DNA of 36,745 nucleotides from a virus, in IMG/VR virus record IMGVR_UViG_3300048839_000775, positions 1 to 36,745 of that record. One strand, written 5' to 3'. The notes under the pieces are model-generated. The model was not told where the DNA came from and ran no database searches. It worked only from the letters and a program-made list of their open reading frames with translations. Position 1 is the first letter of the stretch. The number at the start of each line of letters is the position of its first letter. This document shows positions 6,951 to 16,003 of the stretch, one piece after another. Position numbers and translations under genes: made by a program.

Positions 6951-8876
6951 CTACCTAAACACCAGTAAGTTGATTTGATGATCTGATGATGCTGCTGATG
7001 TTGTAGCTCCATAGGTATTAAAACTGTTTACAGTTCTTTCTGTTGAGACATCAACCTCCCCGCAAAACCTTGTTACAACAGAGCCATTATCGTTACCAGT
7101 TACACCAGCGTTTCTGGTGCTGCCCGCGACAATGTATTCTGTGTCCGGCATATCAAAATCTAGGTTTACATAATTGTCTGCGCTTCCCGTATTTGCACCG
7201 GGTATAGCAGAATGAATATTTTTTGAATTATAAATCTCAAGCCTTTTCAAATTGCAGTCGCCAGACGTGTTCGCTGATGTTGTGTGTGTGAATGTGAAAG
7301 TGTTTGTGGTAACCGCTGTAATACGAGCTGTAATGTCAGCCATTGTGCCAGATGTTGCATCAACTCTGACTTTGTGACCAACCCTGTGGCCATGATCATT
7401 TAGAGTTACCACAACCTGATCACCAGTCCTAACATAAGTTGCAGCAGTGTCGGCAATCACTTGAGGAGTTGCGTTTACCCAAGCTCTAGGCTTTATCATC
7501 CCCACAGCTTCGTTTAACGCATACCAATTAGACCCATCACAGACCAATTCGTAAACATCATTTTGAAACCACAATGTTGCCGTTGCCTCACCGTCGATAG
7601 TTTCAGCAGAATTGCCATCTATTGTAACTAAATTTCCACCTGCATTTGTTTTTTTAATTTTTAAAACTCTACCAGTATTTGATGCAGCCGCTGGAAGGTT
7701 AATGGTTATCGCACCGCTAGTAGAGTCTGCTAAAATTGTTCGGTCTGTGGCCAGCACAGTGTAAGGACTATCCGAGTCATCAATTGATGTTATCGTCTCA
7801 TTTACAATCGATCCAATTGTTGCCTTTTTAGAATTTCCACTATCGCTGGTGTCTGAAATTAAAGTTAAATCATCTAGTGCCGCAGAAACCTCAGATAATG
7901 CGCCAAAATCGACACTCGCACCGCTCACAGTCGCCCATGTTCCGTCAGCTTTTAAATACTTGTTGGCAGCCGCATCACCGGACGCCGGAGCTGGCACAAG
8001 CCCTTTCGTGCCTCCGCTTCCAGAGTCGCCTACCATCACGTCTAAAATTGCAGTTGCTTGTGCCGATGTTAAATCAGTTGCATCCCCTGTTCCAGCGCTT
8101 GCAGCACGACCTTTGATTGTACTCTGGGCCATGTGTGCAAGCTTGGCGTTTGTTACCGCTTCATCTGCAATTGTCGCCGCTTGTGAGCCACCGCCACTTG
8201 CAGTTACATCACCAGTTAAAGCAGATAATCTTGTATCTACATCAGTTTGTAATTCATTAAGTGCATTTTGCACAGTTGTAGCAGCGAGATTACCTGATGG
8301 CGTATTTGTTATAGCACTCGCTGCATGTGCGTCCGTAGCATCAGAAATATGCGCGGTCGCTGTGTCTAGCTCTGTTTGTAACTCATTAAGAGCATTTTGC
8401 ACATCTGTTGCGGCTAGATTTCCAGAAGGAGTATTTGTCACCGTCGATGCTGGAATTGATATTGTAGATTCAACAGTGTAAGCGCCTTCATCTTTTAAAT
8501 ATATTTGTCCTGTGTCTGATCTTAAATACCTGTCTCCATCTTCTCCGAGTGCATTCGATGGCGCTCCTGATCCAGCCCGAAATGATGCCCCCGCTTCACC
8601 CGTTGCTGACAAAGTGATGTGATCAACTGTGTAAATCTCATTGTCATCGCTATCCGTTAAAATAATTTTATAAACACCTGTAGACCAAAATATATTAGCC
8701 TCACCTCTGGAATCTAAAATCACAGGATTGGCATTTGCGACAGATGCCGCTGATGTTGTGTACGTGGCTTTTCTTGTAGAAGTGCCCGCTTCGTAAGTGT
8801 TTACTTTGCCGCCTGAAAGTGGATCGCCGTTCAAATCAAAAAATTGCATTTTAGGTGAAGGTAATAAGTGAGCCAT
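6951..8876 (-). CDS. Tail fibre 2 with P22-type head-binding-like N-terminus
   Basis: A 641-residue fibre. The N-terminal ~100 residues (MQFFDLNGDPLSGGKVNTYE, then NPVILDSRGEANIFW and YKIILTDSDDN) match the N-terminus of the preceding fibre and the head-binding domains of P22-like tail proteins. The middle holds two copies of a TNTPSGNLAAT-VQNALNELQT repeat. Typical fibre segments IADEAVTNAKL and STIKGRAASAGTGD follow, and then a beta-rich C-terminus. I use the ATG at 8876, which overlaps the upstream TAA. It probably contacts the host surface. No lyase or hydrolase signature was seen. Confidence 0.85.
   Translation of the reverse strand: MAHLLPSPKMQFFDLNGDPLSGGKVNTYEAGTSTRKATYTTSAASVANANPVILDSRGEANIFWSTGVYKIILTDSDDNEIYTVDHITLSATGEAGASFRAGSGAPSNALGEDGDRYLRSDTGQIYLKDEGAYTVESTISIPASTVTNTPSGNLAATDVQNALNELQTELDTATAHISDATDAHAASAITNTPSGNLAATTVQNALNELQTDVDTRLSALTGDVTASGGGSQAATIADEAVTNAKLAHMAQSTIKGRAASAGTGDATDLTSAQATAILDVMVGDSGSGGTKGLVPAPASGDAAANKYLKADGTWATVSGASVDFGALSEVSAALDDLTLISDTSDSGNSKKATIGSIVNETITSIDDSDSPYTVLATDRTILADSTSGAITINLPAAASNTGRVLKIKKTNAGGNLVTIDGNSAETIDGEATATLWFQNDVYELVCDGSNWYALNEAVGMIKPRAWVNATPQVIADTAATYVRTGDQVVVTLNDHGHRVGHKVRVDATSGTMADITARITAVTTNTFTFTHTTSANTSGDCNLKRLEIYNSKNIHSAIPGANTGSADNYVNLDFDMPDTEYIVAGSTRNAGVTGNDNGSVVTRFCGEVDVSTERTVNSFNTYGATTSAASSDHQINLLVFR
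8230..8440 (-). repeat. Internal repeat in tail fibre 2
   Basis: Two ~70-bp similar segments (about 8243-8312 and 8375-8443) encode the repeated NTPSGNLAAT-VQNALNELQT unit, separated by an ISDATDAHAASAI linker. This is a modular fibre shaft repeat and can support length change by recombination. Confidence 0.75.
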
Positions 8877-10198
8877 TATAATGTTCCCGCCCATGATTCA
8901 GATGTGAAGCACCAGATGTGAACAGCGCCAGAGCCGCCATCGCCGCCGGATTTGCCCGCTTGTGATGCGCCAGTGGCTCCACCACCGCCGCCACCGCCGC
9001 CAGCTCCTGAATTAGCGGCAGCACTGGCCCCCGCTGTAGTAGCGCCAGACAATGAAGATGTTCCATCACCGCCTGCGCCGCCCGCTCCAAATCCTGCGCC
9101 GCCGCCTCCGCCGTTACCACTTGAAACTCTACCGCTTGGTGTGGCTGTATTGGTTCCGCCTGCGCCGCCCGCTGCCCATGTTGACGATGCACCAGCTATC
9201 CCAGCTACAGCAGCAACTCCACTTGCTCCCACGTTTTTGCCATCACCGCCCGCCGTCACTTCGCCAGTTGTTGACCATGCCGAAGTCGGGGCAGTTCCGC
9301 CTAATGATCCGCTTGCACCATTGGCACCCTTAAGGCCCTTATCACCGCCTCGAAAAGTGAATGTGCCAGCATTACAAACTATTGTTGTCGTGCCGCCGTC
9401 TACGCCATTGTTTGCGGTGCCAACTGTTCCACCGGCCCCACCTGTTCCGCCAGCACCTATCGTCACCGTCACTGATTCTGCTGTCGTTGCAGGAATAACG
9501 ATAACTCTCGGTATTGCACCGCCGCCTCCAGCTCCACCGGCACCAGCGTCGAGTGGATCGTTTATAACGGCACTTCCACCACTGCCACCACCGCCGCCAC
9601 CGCCAAAAGCGATTACCTTAATCATGGTGTTCATCAATGTCGGCAGCACCACACTCTGAGAGCTTGTGACTATTTTTCTTTGCCATGTAAGGATGCCAGA
9701 TATTTTCGCTTGAGTGACGGCACCATCTGCAATGTGTGCAGTGTCTATTGATCCATCAACGTAATGCTCAGAATCAATTGAATCATCTTCTATTTTTGTG
9801 CCATCAACAGCGTCAGGAGCTAGCTTTTGATTTGTGACAGCTTCATCATCAATTTTTGCAGTAGTGACTGCTTCATTTAAAATCTTAACTGTTGTGACGG
9901 CATCATCTGCTAAAAGTGCTGTCAATATAGAGCCTGTTGCAATGTGTGTGACGTTATCACGAGTTATTAAAATATTATCATCTGCATCGGCTAAAACAAT
10001 TTTGTATGCTTGATTTTTAAGCCAGATGTTTGCCTGTCCATTGGCATCTAAGATTACTGGATTTGTGTTTGGAGTCGCCTCGGCTTGGTCTTGATATGTC
10101 GCAAGTGGCGTCGATGTACCAGCTTCGTAAAAATATACTTTACCACCATCAAGCGGAGCACCGTTTGAATCTACAAAAGTCTGGATCAAATTCGGCAT
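8876..10198 (-). CDS. Tail fibre 1 with glycine-rich C-terminal domain
   Basis: A 440-residue fibre. The N-terminal ~90 residues (FVDSNGAPLDGGKVYFYEAG...NPVILDANGQANIWL...YKIVLADADDN) are the same module as in fibre 2. It is followed by short DxAVTxxKI-type repeats (residues ~90-160). A long C-terminal glycine-rich domain (from about residue 190) with GGGGGGG-type runs resembles polyglycine receptor-binding tips of phage adhesins. Start and stop overlap the flanking genes as TAATG, so translation is coupled. The glycine codons make this the most GC-rich stretch of the window. Confidence 0.85.
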   Translation of the reverse strand: MPNLIQTFVDSNGAPLDGGKVYFYEAGTSTPLATYQDQAEATPNTNPVILDANGQANIWLKNQAYKIVLADADDNILITRDNVTHIATGSILTALLADDAVTTVKILNEAVTTAKIDDEAVTNQKLAPDAVDGTKIEDDSIDSEHYVDGSIDTAHIADGAVTQAKISGILTWQRKIVTSSQSVVLPTLMNTMIKVIAFGGGGGGGSGGSAVINDPLDAGAGGAGGGGAIPRVIVIPATTAESVTVTIGAGGTGGAGGTVGTANNGVDGGTTTIVCNAGTFTFRGGDKGLKGANGASGSLGGTAPTSAWSTTGEVTAGGDGKNVGASGVAAVAGIAGASSTWAAGGAGGTNTATPSGRVSSGNGGGGGAGFGAGGAGGDGTSSLSGATTAGASAAANSGAGGGGGGGGATGASQAGKSGGDGGSGAVHIWCFTSESWAGTL

Positions 10199-10824
10199 TA
10201 GGTGTGAGATGGTAGCCTCCTCGCCATTACAAAATTAAAATCAATATAGTCTTGAGCTTTTTTGGTAACGTCTTTATTTTCTCTTATCCACCGATAAACA
10301 GTTCCTTCGTGAACACCAATGGCGCGGGCAACATCAGGCGCAAACATCGTTTGGCCCTTTAAAATTGCCAGCCGATTGTCTCGCCGATTTCGACTCTGCT
10401 CTTTTGCAGTGGCCCATCGGCAATTTTCTTTTGTGTAGTTACCATTTGAATCAATACGATCAAGGGTCATTCCGACAGGACGCGGACCCATGTCGGATAA
10501 AAATGTTTGAAAACTTTCGCGCCACTCTTTACAAACTTCAATCCCACGACCGCCGTATTTTGGGTAATTGTGTCGTTTAGGATTATGACAACGCATAATC
10601 ATGCAGTTCCATGTTTTGTATGTTGGATGGCCAGACATATTGTGAACACGAATGCATCCGCAGGATTCAGTAGATCGCTTTTTGCGAGTGAGTGATGTTG
10701 CCAAAACCTCAACTTCTTTTCCACACACACATCGACACCGCCAATGCCTCGGCTTTCTCCCATTAACCAAACTTAAGGCAACGAGGCGTCCATATTTCAT
10801 TCCAGAAAAATCACGATGACTCAT
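10198..10824 (-). CDS. HNH endonuclease, free-standing homing type
   Basis: A 208-residue protein of a well-known phage HNH/AP2-type family. It has an N-terminal zinc site (CRCVCG...CGC). The core is TYKTWNCMIMRCHNPKRHNY, YGGRGIEVC, MTLDRIDSNGNY and NCRWATAKEQSRN. A C-terminal helix-turn-helix (APDVARAIGVHEGTVYRWIR) probably guides DNA binding. It is inserted between the ejection-protein block and the fibre genes and is coupled to the fibre by TAATG. It is likely a selfish insert and not needed for assembly. Confidence 0.88.
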   Translation of the reverse strand: MSHRDFSGMKYGRLVALSLVNGRKPRHWRCRCVCGKEVEVLATSLTRKKRSTESCGCIRVHNMSGHPTYKTWNCMIMRCHNPKRHNYPKYGGRGIEVCKEWRESFQTFLSDMGPRPVGMTLDRIDSNGNYTKENCRWATAKEQSRNRRDNRLAILKGQTMFAPDVARAIGVHEGTVYRWIRENKDVTKKAQDYIDFNFVMARRLPSHT

Positions 10825-13404
10825 CTAGTTGCCTCCTTCTGTTTCAAGCTGCTTGATTAAATCTTCCATTGCTTTTGAGCCGGGCTTTAAATCAGACGCC
10901 CTGACCAAAATGCTTTTTGCTTTTCTGCTGTTTAAAAATTCAGATTTTAGTTTTTTGTATCTCTCGATTTTTTCTTGATCTGTCGTGTGGTTTAATATTT
11001 TCTCAAAACCGTCATTGGCCCATTTTTCTTCGCCCTTGGGCTTTTCTTCGGCTATTTTATTGCCTGCTGACTTCGCAGCGTTTGCCGCTCTTTCAGCTAC
11101 CAATGTTTGTCGAAACTGTTTTGCAAGCTCAGACTTTACATTGTCAGGCACATTCATTTTCATTATCGCAAGCTCTGAAACAGGGCCTTTGATTTTGATA
11201 ACACCGTCTAGGATTTGTTTTGTAACTCTTGGCCCATAGTTATCCATAAGGGCACCAATGGTGCCGCCGATGGCCATTCCCATTGGGCCCGCGAATACTC
11301 CTCCTGTGGCAGCCCCTACGCCGCCCTTGCCTGTGGCACTTTGTCCAAGAGCTCCAAGCATAGCCCACAAGTTTACGTTTCGTGATCCGCTAAACATGGT
11401 CTTGTCAAAAGCAGCCGCATCTTGCGCGGCCTTTACCGCTTCGACCAAATCCTCATCAGCGTACTTAGATAATTCTTGAAGTTGTTTCTCAGCATACTTT
11501 CTGCCACGAGCTACTTGCTGAAGTTTATTCTCAGCGCCTTGCTCGCCAAAGGATTTAAGCCTATTGAAAACTTCTTTTTGTGCTTTTAATTTTTGGTCAG
11601 CACTTTTTAATTTAAAAGACGCAGCATTTTTTTTAATCGCTTCTTTTACAAGATTTGGTTTTGCAAGACGCTTTGCCGCTGCGGCTCTCATTTCAGCTTC
11701 ACGAAGCGCACTTGCTTCAGGCAGTGAGCGCTTAACGCCCTCAAGCCGTGTAGGGCTCTTGAGTGTGCGCTGTGCTTTTGTCATGTCATCGATGGCCTGT
11801 GTAAGGTCGCCGCCTTCTTTCGCAGCCAACGCCTTCACAGTTTCTAAATCATATTTGGCCGATGTTCGATCAAGCCCGCCTAAGCGATTAAGCGCTCTAT
11901 CAGGCTTTCCGAATCTTTCACTTGCCTGTCCAAGCAATTTCGCATCTTCTGCGACCATTGCCATTTTGTCTTTGTATGCAGGATTGGAAAGCTTTAATTG
12001 CTCATCCAGAGATTTGCGAAGTGACTTAAGGCTTTGATTGTAAGCATCGTCATAAGCACCGCCTGAAAGATTCCAGCTTGAAATATCATTATCAAGGTCT
12101 TGAATGATGCGTTTTATTTCTTTGGCTGGAAGTTTTATCTGCCCATTCGCACCCGTCTGACCTTTTCCAAAAATCAACTGTCCATATTGCTGAAGTTTAG
12201 AAACAGCTTTGCCGGCTGAATCAGATCCACGCTCGGTTAGTTGTTTAGTAGCTTTTATGAGGTCATCATAAGAACTTGAAACAGAAACAGCCTCATCCCC
12301 AAGGGACTCAACAGCTTCTTTTGATCCTGCACTTACTTTTTTCTTAAGACCAGTAAGCGCATCGCTCACCATCGGCTCGACATTTGACGCCGATGCCTTT
12401 GACTGCAGCCCTGCTTTTTGATTTTTAAATGATTCGTCTAATAATATTTTGGCCCTGTTAACCTGCTCTAAAGCAGTGTCTCTGCCTTCAATGCGTGAGT
12501 TTTTTATGCCATCAGCGACTTCATCTAGGTGTTTTTTTGCCGAGTCAAAATCAATTTTAGCATTGTCTAAATCGTCACCTAGTTGACTGACAATTTTGGT
12601 TGTCGTTTCGTAAAGCTCATCGAAAGTTTTTGCGCTTCTGATTCTTTCAGGATTTTGCAAATATCTTTCGATAACCTCTTCTTTTACACCGCCAAGACTT
12701 GATAATAGTTTTTTACCAGCCCAGCCCGGTGCTTTAGCCGCGGCACTTAGGGCCTTGCCGCCTGCATACATTGCCGGCGGCATAAGGGCACCAAATGCGG
12801 CACCTGTGCCTGCAGCCTCGGCCCTTGCGCCAATGTCAGAAAATCCAGTGTCAGGAGTGTAAGCCGCGCCAAATATTGCGCCCTCTGTTGCCAGACGGCC
12901 AGATTGACTTGCAAGACGTGCTGCTAGTGGTGCTGTCTTTGCGGCACCTACAATGCCCAACGCTTTACCAGCGGCTCCAACGCCTTTTGAAATGGCCATG
13001 CCGGGCGTAAGAAAACCCGCGATTTCTCCGCCCAAATTATAGCCTGGTGCTTTTTCTTTTATGCCTTGTGAGCGCTTACGTGCCCTATCTACTCGATCAG
13101 AATAGCTTTCATCAGATTGTGGAGCATCGTAAATCGCACCAGCCAGCTTGTCTGTGACAACTTCACCAGCAGCTTGCAAATAAGGAAGTGTTCCCATCGA
13201 TGAGCTTTTGGCAAAGCCTTCGAGAGTTGCCATGCCCTTATCACCAGCCGTTGCACCTTTTGGCGCATCTTCAGTGATAATTGCCCAAGCGTCCTCGCCT
13301 ACTTTTTTATAGACGTTTCCCTCTTTATCCTTACGAGTGACTGGCACCCATTCGTCTTGACCAACTTGCTGATAAAATGTTCCGTCCTTGGCTTGTCTTT
13401 CCAT
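10825..13404 (-). CDS. Large DNA-ejection/internal virion protein candidate
   Basis: An 859-residue protein. It opens with two copies of a DGxFYxxVGxDxW repeat (residues ~6-45). An Ala/Gly-rich section with hydrophobic stretches follows (about 60-220), then a long helical, Lys/Glu-rich middle. Near residues 670-730 there is a Gly-rich hydrophobic segment (GAATGGVFAGPMGMAIGG). Position after the gp7- and gp16-like genes matches P22 gp20-type ejection proteins, which leave the virion and help DNA cross the envelope. The assignment is by order and composition. Confidence 0.68.
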   Translation of the reverse strand: MERQAKDGTFYQQVGQDEWVPVTRKDKEGNVYKKVGEDAWAIITEDAPKGATAGDKGMATLEGFAKSSSMGTLPYLQAAGEVVTDKLAGAIYDAPQSDESYSDRVDRARKRSQGIKEKAPGYNLGGEIAGFLTPGMAISKGVGAAGKALGIVGAAKTAPLAARLASQSGRLATEGAIFGAAYTPDTGFSDIGARAEAAGTGAAFGALMPPAMYAGGKALSAAAKAPGWAGKKLLSSLGGVKEEVIERYLQNPERIRSAKTFDELYETTTKIVSQLGDDLDNAKIDFDSAKKHLDEVADGIKNSRIEGRDTALEQVNRAKILLDESFKNQKAGLQSKASASNVEPMVSDALTGLKKKVSAGSKEAVESLGDEAVSVSSSYDDLIKATKQLTERGSDSAGKAVSKLQQYGQLIFGKGQTGANGQIKLPAKEIKRIIQDLDNDISSWNLSGGAYDDAYNQSLKSLRKSLDEQLKLSNPAYKDKMAMVAEDAKLLGQASERFGKPDRALNRLGGLDRTSAKYDLETVKALAAKEGGDLTQAIDDMTKAQRTLKSPTRLEGVKRSLPEASALREAEMRAAAAKRLAKPNLVKEAIKKNAASFKLKSADQKLKAQKEVFNRLKSFGEQGAENKLQQVARGRKYAEKQLQELSKYADEDLVEAVKAAQDAAAFDKTMFSGSRNVNLWAMLGALGQSATGKGGVGAATGGVFAGPMGMAIGGTIGALMDNYGPRVTKQILDGVIKIKGPVSELAIMKMNVPDNVKSELAKQFRQTLVAERAANAAKSAGNKIAEEKPKGEEKWANDGFEKILNHTTDQEKIERYKKLKSEFLNSRKAKSILVRASDLKPGSKAMEDLIKQLETEGGN

Positions 13405-14552
13405 TAATCAGCCCACTCAATTTGGTTGGTTTTAAAAACTTTATTTTCCCCAGCTACAGCCGAGTCCATGCCGTAACCGCTGCCGTCTTTTTGTTGTTTT
13501 CTTGGCCGGCCATCTTCATCAAATGATAATTGATGCCGTTTTGGTCCTTTGCCGGGGCCGTGAATAATATCCATTTGCAAATTCGACACACGTTTTAGAT
13601 TGTCCTTAATCATTTCCTTCGGAAGTGATTTATCAAGTGACCCAACCGCTGCCTGTAGTAACGCCATTTCTTTTTCAGAAACAGCACCAAGAGCGCCGCC
13701 TGTTGGTGAGGCCTCACGCATGGCTTGAAGTTTATCAAACGCAGAGTTGGCCTTAACTGAGTCTAAAACTCTGTCGAGGTTATGCGCTGCTGTGCCGGGT
13801 ATCTTGCCGACTAGCGCAGCCTCACCGCCCGTTGCTAAGCGATTGTTGTCGATGATGTCCATAGCGCGACCGATGTCTTGATTTACTAAGTTTGCGTTCG
13901 CAACAGCCATCTCTTTTTGTTTTTGCGATTTCTCTGCTGCCGCTCCAACTTTGGCGTCTGCTGGGCCGCCGGGTATTGCTTCAAGTGAGCCGTCTTGCGT
14001 AAATCTATAGCCAGCAGGAGCATTTTTGCCGCCCTTTTCTGCCATCAAAGCTCGCTCTCTTAAATTATAATCTTTCTGCTTCCACTGCTCACTTAACCGA
14101 TCACTTAATGACATTGCAGACTCGACCAAAAACTTTTGGTTTTGTGGTGAAAACTCAGCGGGCAGCTTTGATGCGTCCATTCCGTTATTTTGAAGCTGTT
14201 GAAGTCCCATGTTCCACTCGTCTTGGTTTCTGGCAGCACCTAAAACTTGTGCGCCATACTGAGCATTTTTAACGGCCAGCTCCATTTGCTTTTGCTGATC
14301 ACCCATGCCCTGCTGCTGGGCCTGATATGCCTCTTGGCCATATCCGCCTTGTGCTAACGCTGATGCAGTTTTACTGTGATCAAAAGCCACTTTGCCGTCT
14401 GGACCTACTTGCATTCCTTGCTTGTATGCGCCTTGGATTGCAGATTTTCTTTTGCGCTCATCTATTAGGTCACGCATTCTCATGCCGCCTTCTACTGAGC
14501 CCATGACATCGATTGGCTTGATCATTCCATACATTGAGGTATCAACTGGCAT
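13404..14552 (-). CDS. DNA-ejection protein candidate (gp16/gp20-like position)
   Basis: A 382-residue, Gln/Ala/Lys-rich helical protein beginning MPVDTSMYGMIKPIDVMGSV, with a GMRMRDLIDERKRK segment typical of podovirus internal proteins. It follows the gp7-like gene and is coupled by a 1-base stop/start overlap to the 859-residue protein. Likely packaged in the head and ejected with DNA. No enzymatic motif was seen. Confidence 0.65.
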   Translation of the reverse strand: MPVDTSMYGMIKPIDVMGSVEGGMRMRDLIDERKRKSAIQGAYKQGMQVGPDGKVAFDHSKTASALAQGGYGQEAYQAQQQGMGDQQKQMELAVKNAQYGAQVLGAARNQDEWNMGLQQLQNNGMDASKLPAEFSPQNQKFLVESAMSLSDRLSEQWKQKDYNLRERALMAEKGGKNAPAGYRFTQDGSLEAIPGGPADAKVGAAAEKSQKQKEMAVANANLVNQDIGRAMDIIDNNRLATGGEAALVGKIPGTAAHNLDRVLDSVKANSAFDKLQAMREASPTGGALGAVSEKEMALLQAAVGSLDKSLPKEMIKDNLKRVSNLQMDIIHGPGKGPKRHQLSFDEDGRPRKQQKDGSGYGMDSAVAGENKVFKTNQIEWAD

Positions 14553-14563
14553 AAATTCCCCTA

Positions 14564-15292
14564 TTAGGCCGTGGCCTTAATCATTTCCGATAAATTTGTT
14601 GGCTGAGAATAATTTCCCGCTATAGTTCCAAGCTTTGAAACATCACCATTGTTATTGCCGCCATTCATAGCGGTATAAGCGCCGATGCCTTGGCCTATGG
14701 CATTTGACCAAGCATTTCCACCAGCGATTGCACTTGCGGCTTGTGCGTTTCCGCCGCCGATAATATTTGATCCGGCTTGATTTCCGAAGTTTTGTGCAGC
14801 CGCACCAGTCTGTGCAGCAGCGTTTTGACCGATAGTTAAAAGGCCAGAAAGTTTATTAAATCTCTGGTCTCGGTCTGCATTAAATCTGTTGTAAACATTT
14901 TGATATTCATTCGACGCGTAGTCTTGACCATAGCGAGCCATGGCTTTGCCAGCTGCTCCACCCATCAAACCACCACGAGCGGCAGCACTTCTTTCAAGGG
15001 CCTTTTGCCCCTCTTGCATTCTAAAATCATAGCCGGGGTCTTTTACAAAATCAGATGCCGTGAATGATCGAGTAAGCTCAGGCATATTATTTGTAATTTC
15101 TGTTCCTGCAGTGCTGCCAATGTCTCTGTACTGAGATAAGTCTTTTCTTGTTGTGTTATACATTTGCCGTTGTAAAGCCGTTGCTTCGCGAATCGCCGCG
15201 GCTTGGGCCCGTGCTGCTTTTTTAGCCGAGCTTGATCCCATCATTCCGCTTACTACCGATGCGCCTGCGACGCCTACTGCTGCCCAAGACAT
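14564..15292 (-). CDS. P22 gp7-like DNA-ejection protein
   Basis: A 242-residue protein with the characteristic sequence FVKDPGYDFRMQEGQKALER, continuing with SAAARGGLMGG. This is a hallmark of the podovirus internal/ejection protein family that includes P22 gp7. The N-terminus has a hydrophobic Gly/Ala/Ser segment followed by an Ala/Arg/Gln helix. The rest is Gly/Ala/Asn-rich. It sits just before two other ejection-type genes, as in P22. Confidence 0.82.
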   Translation of the reverse strand: MSWAAVGVAGASVVSGMMGSSSAKKAARAQAAAIREATALQRQMYNTTRKDLSQYRDIGSTAGTEITNNMPELTRSFTASDFVKDPGYDFRMQEGQKALERSAAARGGLMGGAAGKAMARYGQDYASNEYQNVYNRFNADRDQRFNKLSGLLTIGQNAAAQTGAAAQNFGNQAGSNIIGGGNAQAASAIAGGNAWSNAIGQGIGAYTAMNGGNNNGDVSKLGTIAGNYSQPTNLSEMIKATA

Positions 15293-15293
15293 A

Positions 15294-15812
15294 CTATGCC
15301 CCTCCCGTGAGAGTTTTTAATTCTTCAAAATCTTTTGCGATAATTTTCTCTTCAACTTCCTTTAGATCCTCACTGCCTTCATATCCGTGGCATGTGATCC
15401 AAAGCGTGTCCTCGTGAGCTATTACAACTCTTTTTGTAAAGGGCTCAGACACAAAACAAAAAGGCCCCTCGTAAGTATTAAATCCATTGGTCGGGCAAAT
15501 GACTGAGATCACGCCCTTTGCAATTACGTTAAATGTTTTTGCTCTATGGATTTTACTTACAATTACATTGCCTTTTGGGATGAATAACTCACGACCATAA
15601 ACGCCTGTGGCAAAATGATGTTTTATTTTTCCTTCGTTAAATTCATCCATGCCGTAGGAATCCGGCAGGCTTCCGATGGCACTTTCAAGAGCTACAATTC
15701 TGTCACGGCGAGCTTGCAATAACTCAGGAGTCAGTGCTGTTTCGGCACTGAAGTCTGCGACCGCATCAGATAAAGTTTTTTCAATGCTTGGCTCTAGTTC
15801 ATTTTCCATCAT
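15294..15812 (-). CDS. Cupin-like phage head/tail accessory protein
   Basis: A 172-residue protein with a small beta-barrel-like core. GNVIVSKIHRAKTFNVIAKG, GPFCFVSEPFTKRVV and DTLWITCHG follow the pattern of a cupin-like protein common in podovirus structural operons. The N-terminal third is helical. Its ATG overlaps the preceding stop (ATGA). Exact role in the particle is unknown. It occupies the place where P22 has gp26/gp14. Confidence 0.65.
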   Translation of the reverse strand: MMENELEPSIEKTLSDAVADFSAETALTPELLQARRDRIVALESAIGSLPDSYGMDEFNEGKIKHHFATGVYGRELFIPKGNVIVSKIHRAKTFNVIAKGVISVICPTNGFNTYEGPFCFVSEPFTKRVVIAHEDTLWITCHGYEGSEDLKEVEEKIIAKDFEELKTLTGGA

Positions 15813-16003
15813 TCTAAATCCGCTATCCTTGTTTCGTGGTCATCGATTTCAGTTTCAATTTGTAAATTCGAAGGAGCGAGCTTTCCACCGACGCGCACAT
15901 AAAGTTCGTTAAGCCAGCGTTGAAATGCAGGAGTGGGCACGCCGTTTTGGTCCACGATTTGTGCTTTGTGTGGTGGCTCTGGAAGTGGCCGTTTGTTATC
16001 CAT
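15809..16003 (-). CDS. Small conserved phage structural-operon protein
   Basis: A 64-residue protein: a proline-rich start (RPLPEPPHKAQIVDQNGVPT), an FQRWLNELYVRVGG helix and a short acidic coiled coil. Proteins of this form lie after the gp10-like gene in many podoviruses. A role at the portal-tail needle is possible, because the C-terminus could trimerise. Stop/start overlaps on both sides (TAATG and ATGA) show tight coupling. Confidence 0.6.
   Translation of the reverse strand: MDNKRPLPEPPHKAQIVDQNGVPTPAFQRWLNELYVRVGGKLAPSNLQIETEIDDHETRIADLE

Noticed and set aside
7849-8481. 210-residue open frame on the plus strand
   Set aside because: It is antisense to the tail fibre repeat region; Ala/Ser/Val-rich content follows from the fibre codons.
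8952-9659. Long proline/alanine-rich open frame on the plus strand
   Set aside because: It is the antisense reading of the glycine-rich fibre tip; GGN codons read backwards give proline and alanine. No start signal supports it.
11564-12037. 157-residue plus-strand frame
   Set aside because: It lies wholly within the ejection-protein gene on the other strand and shows no domain or start signal.
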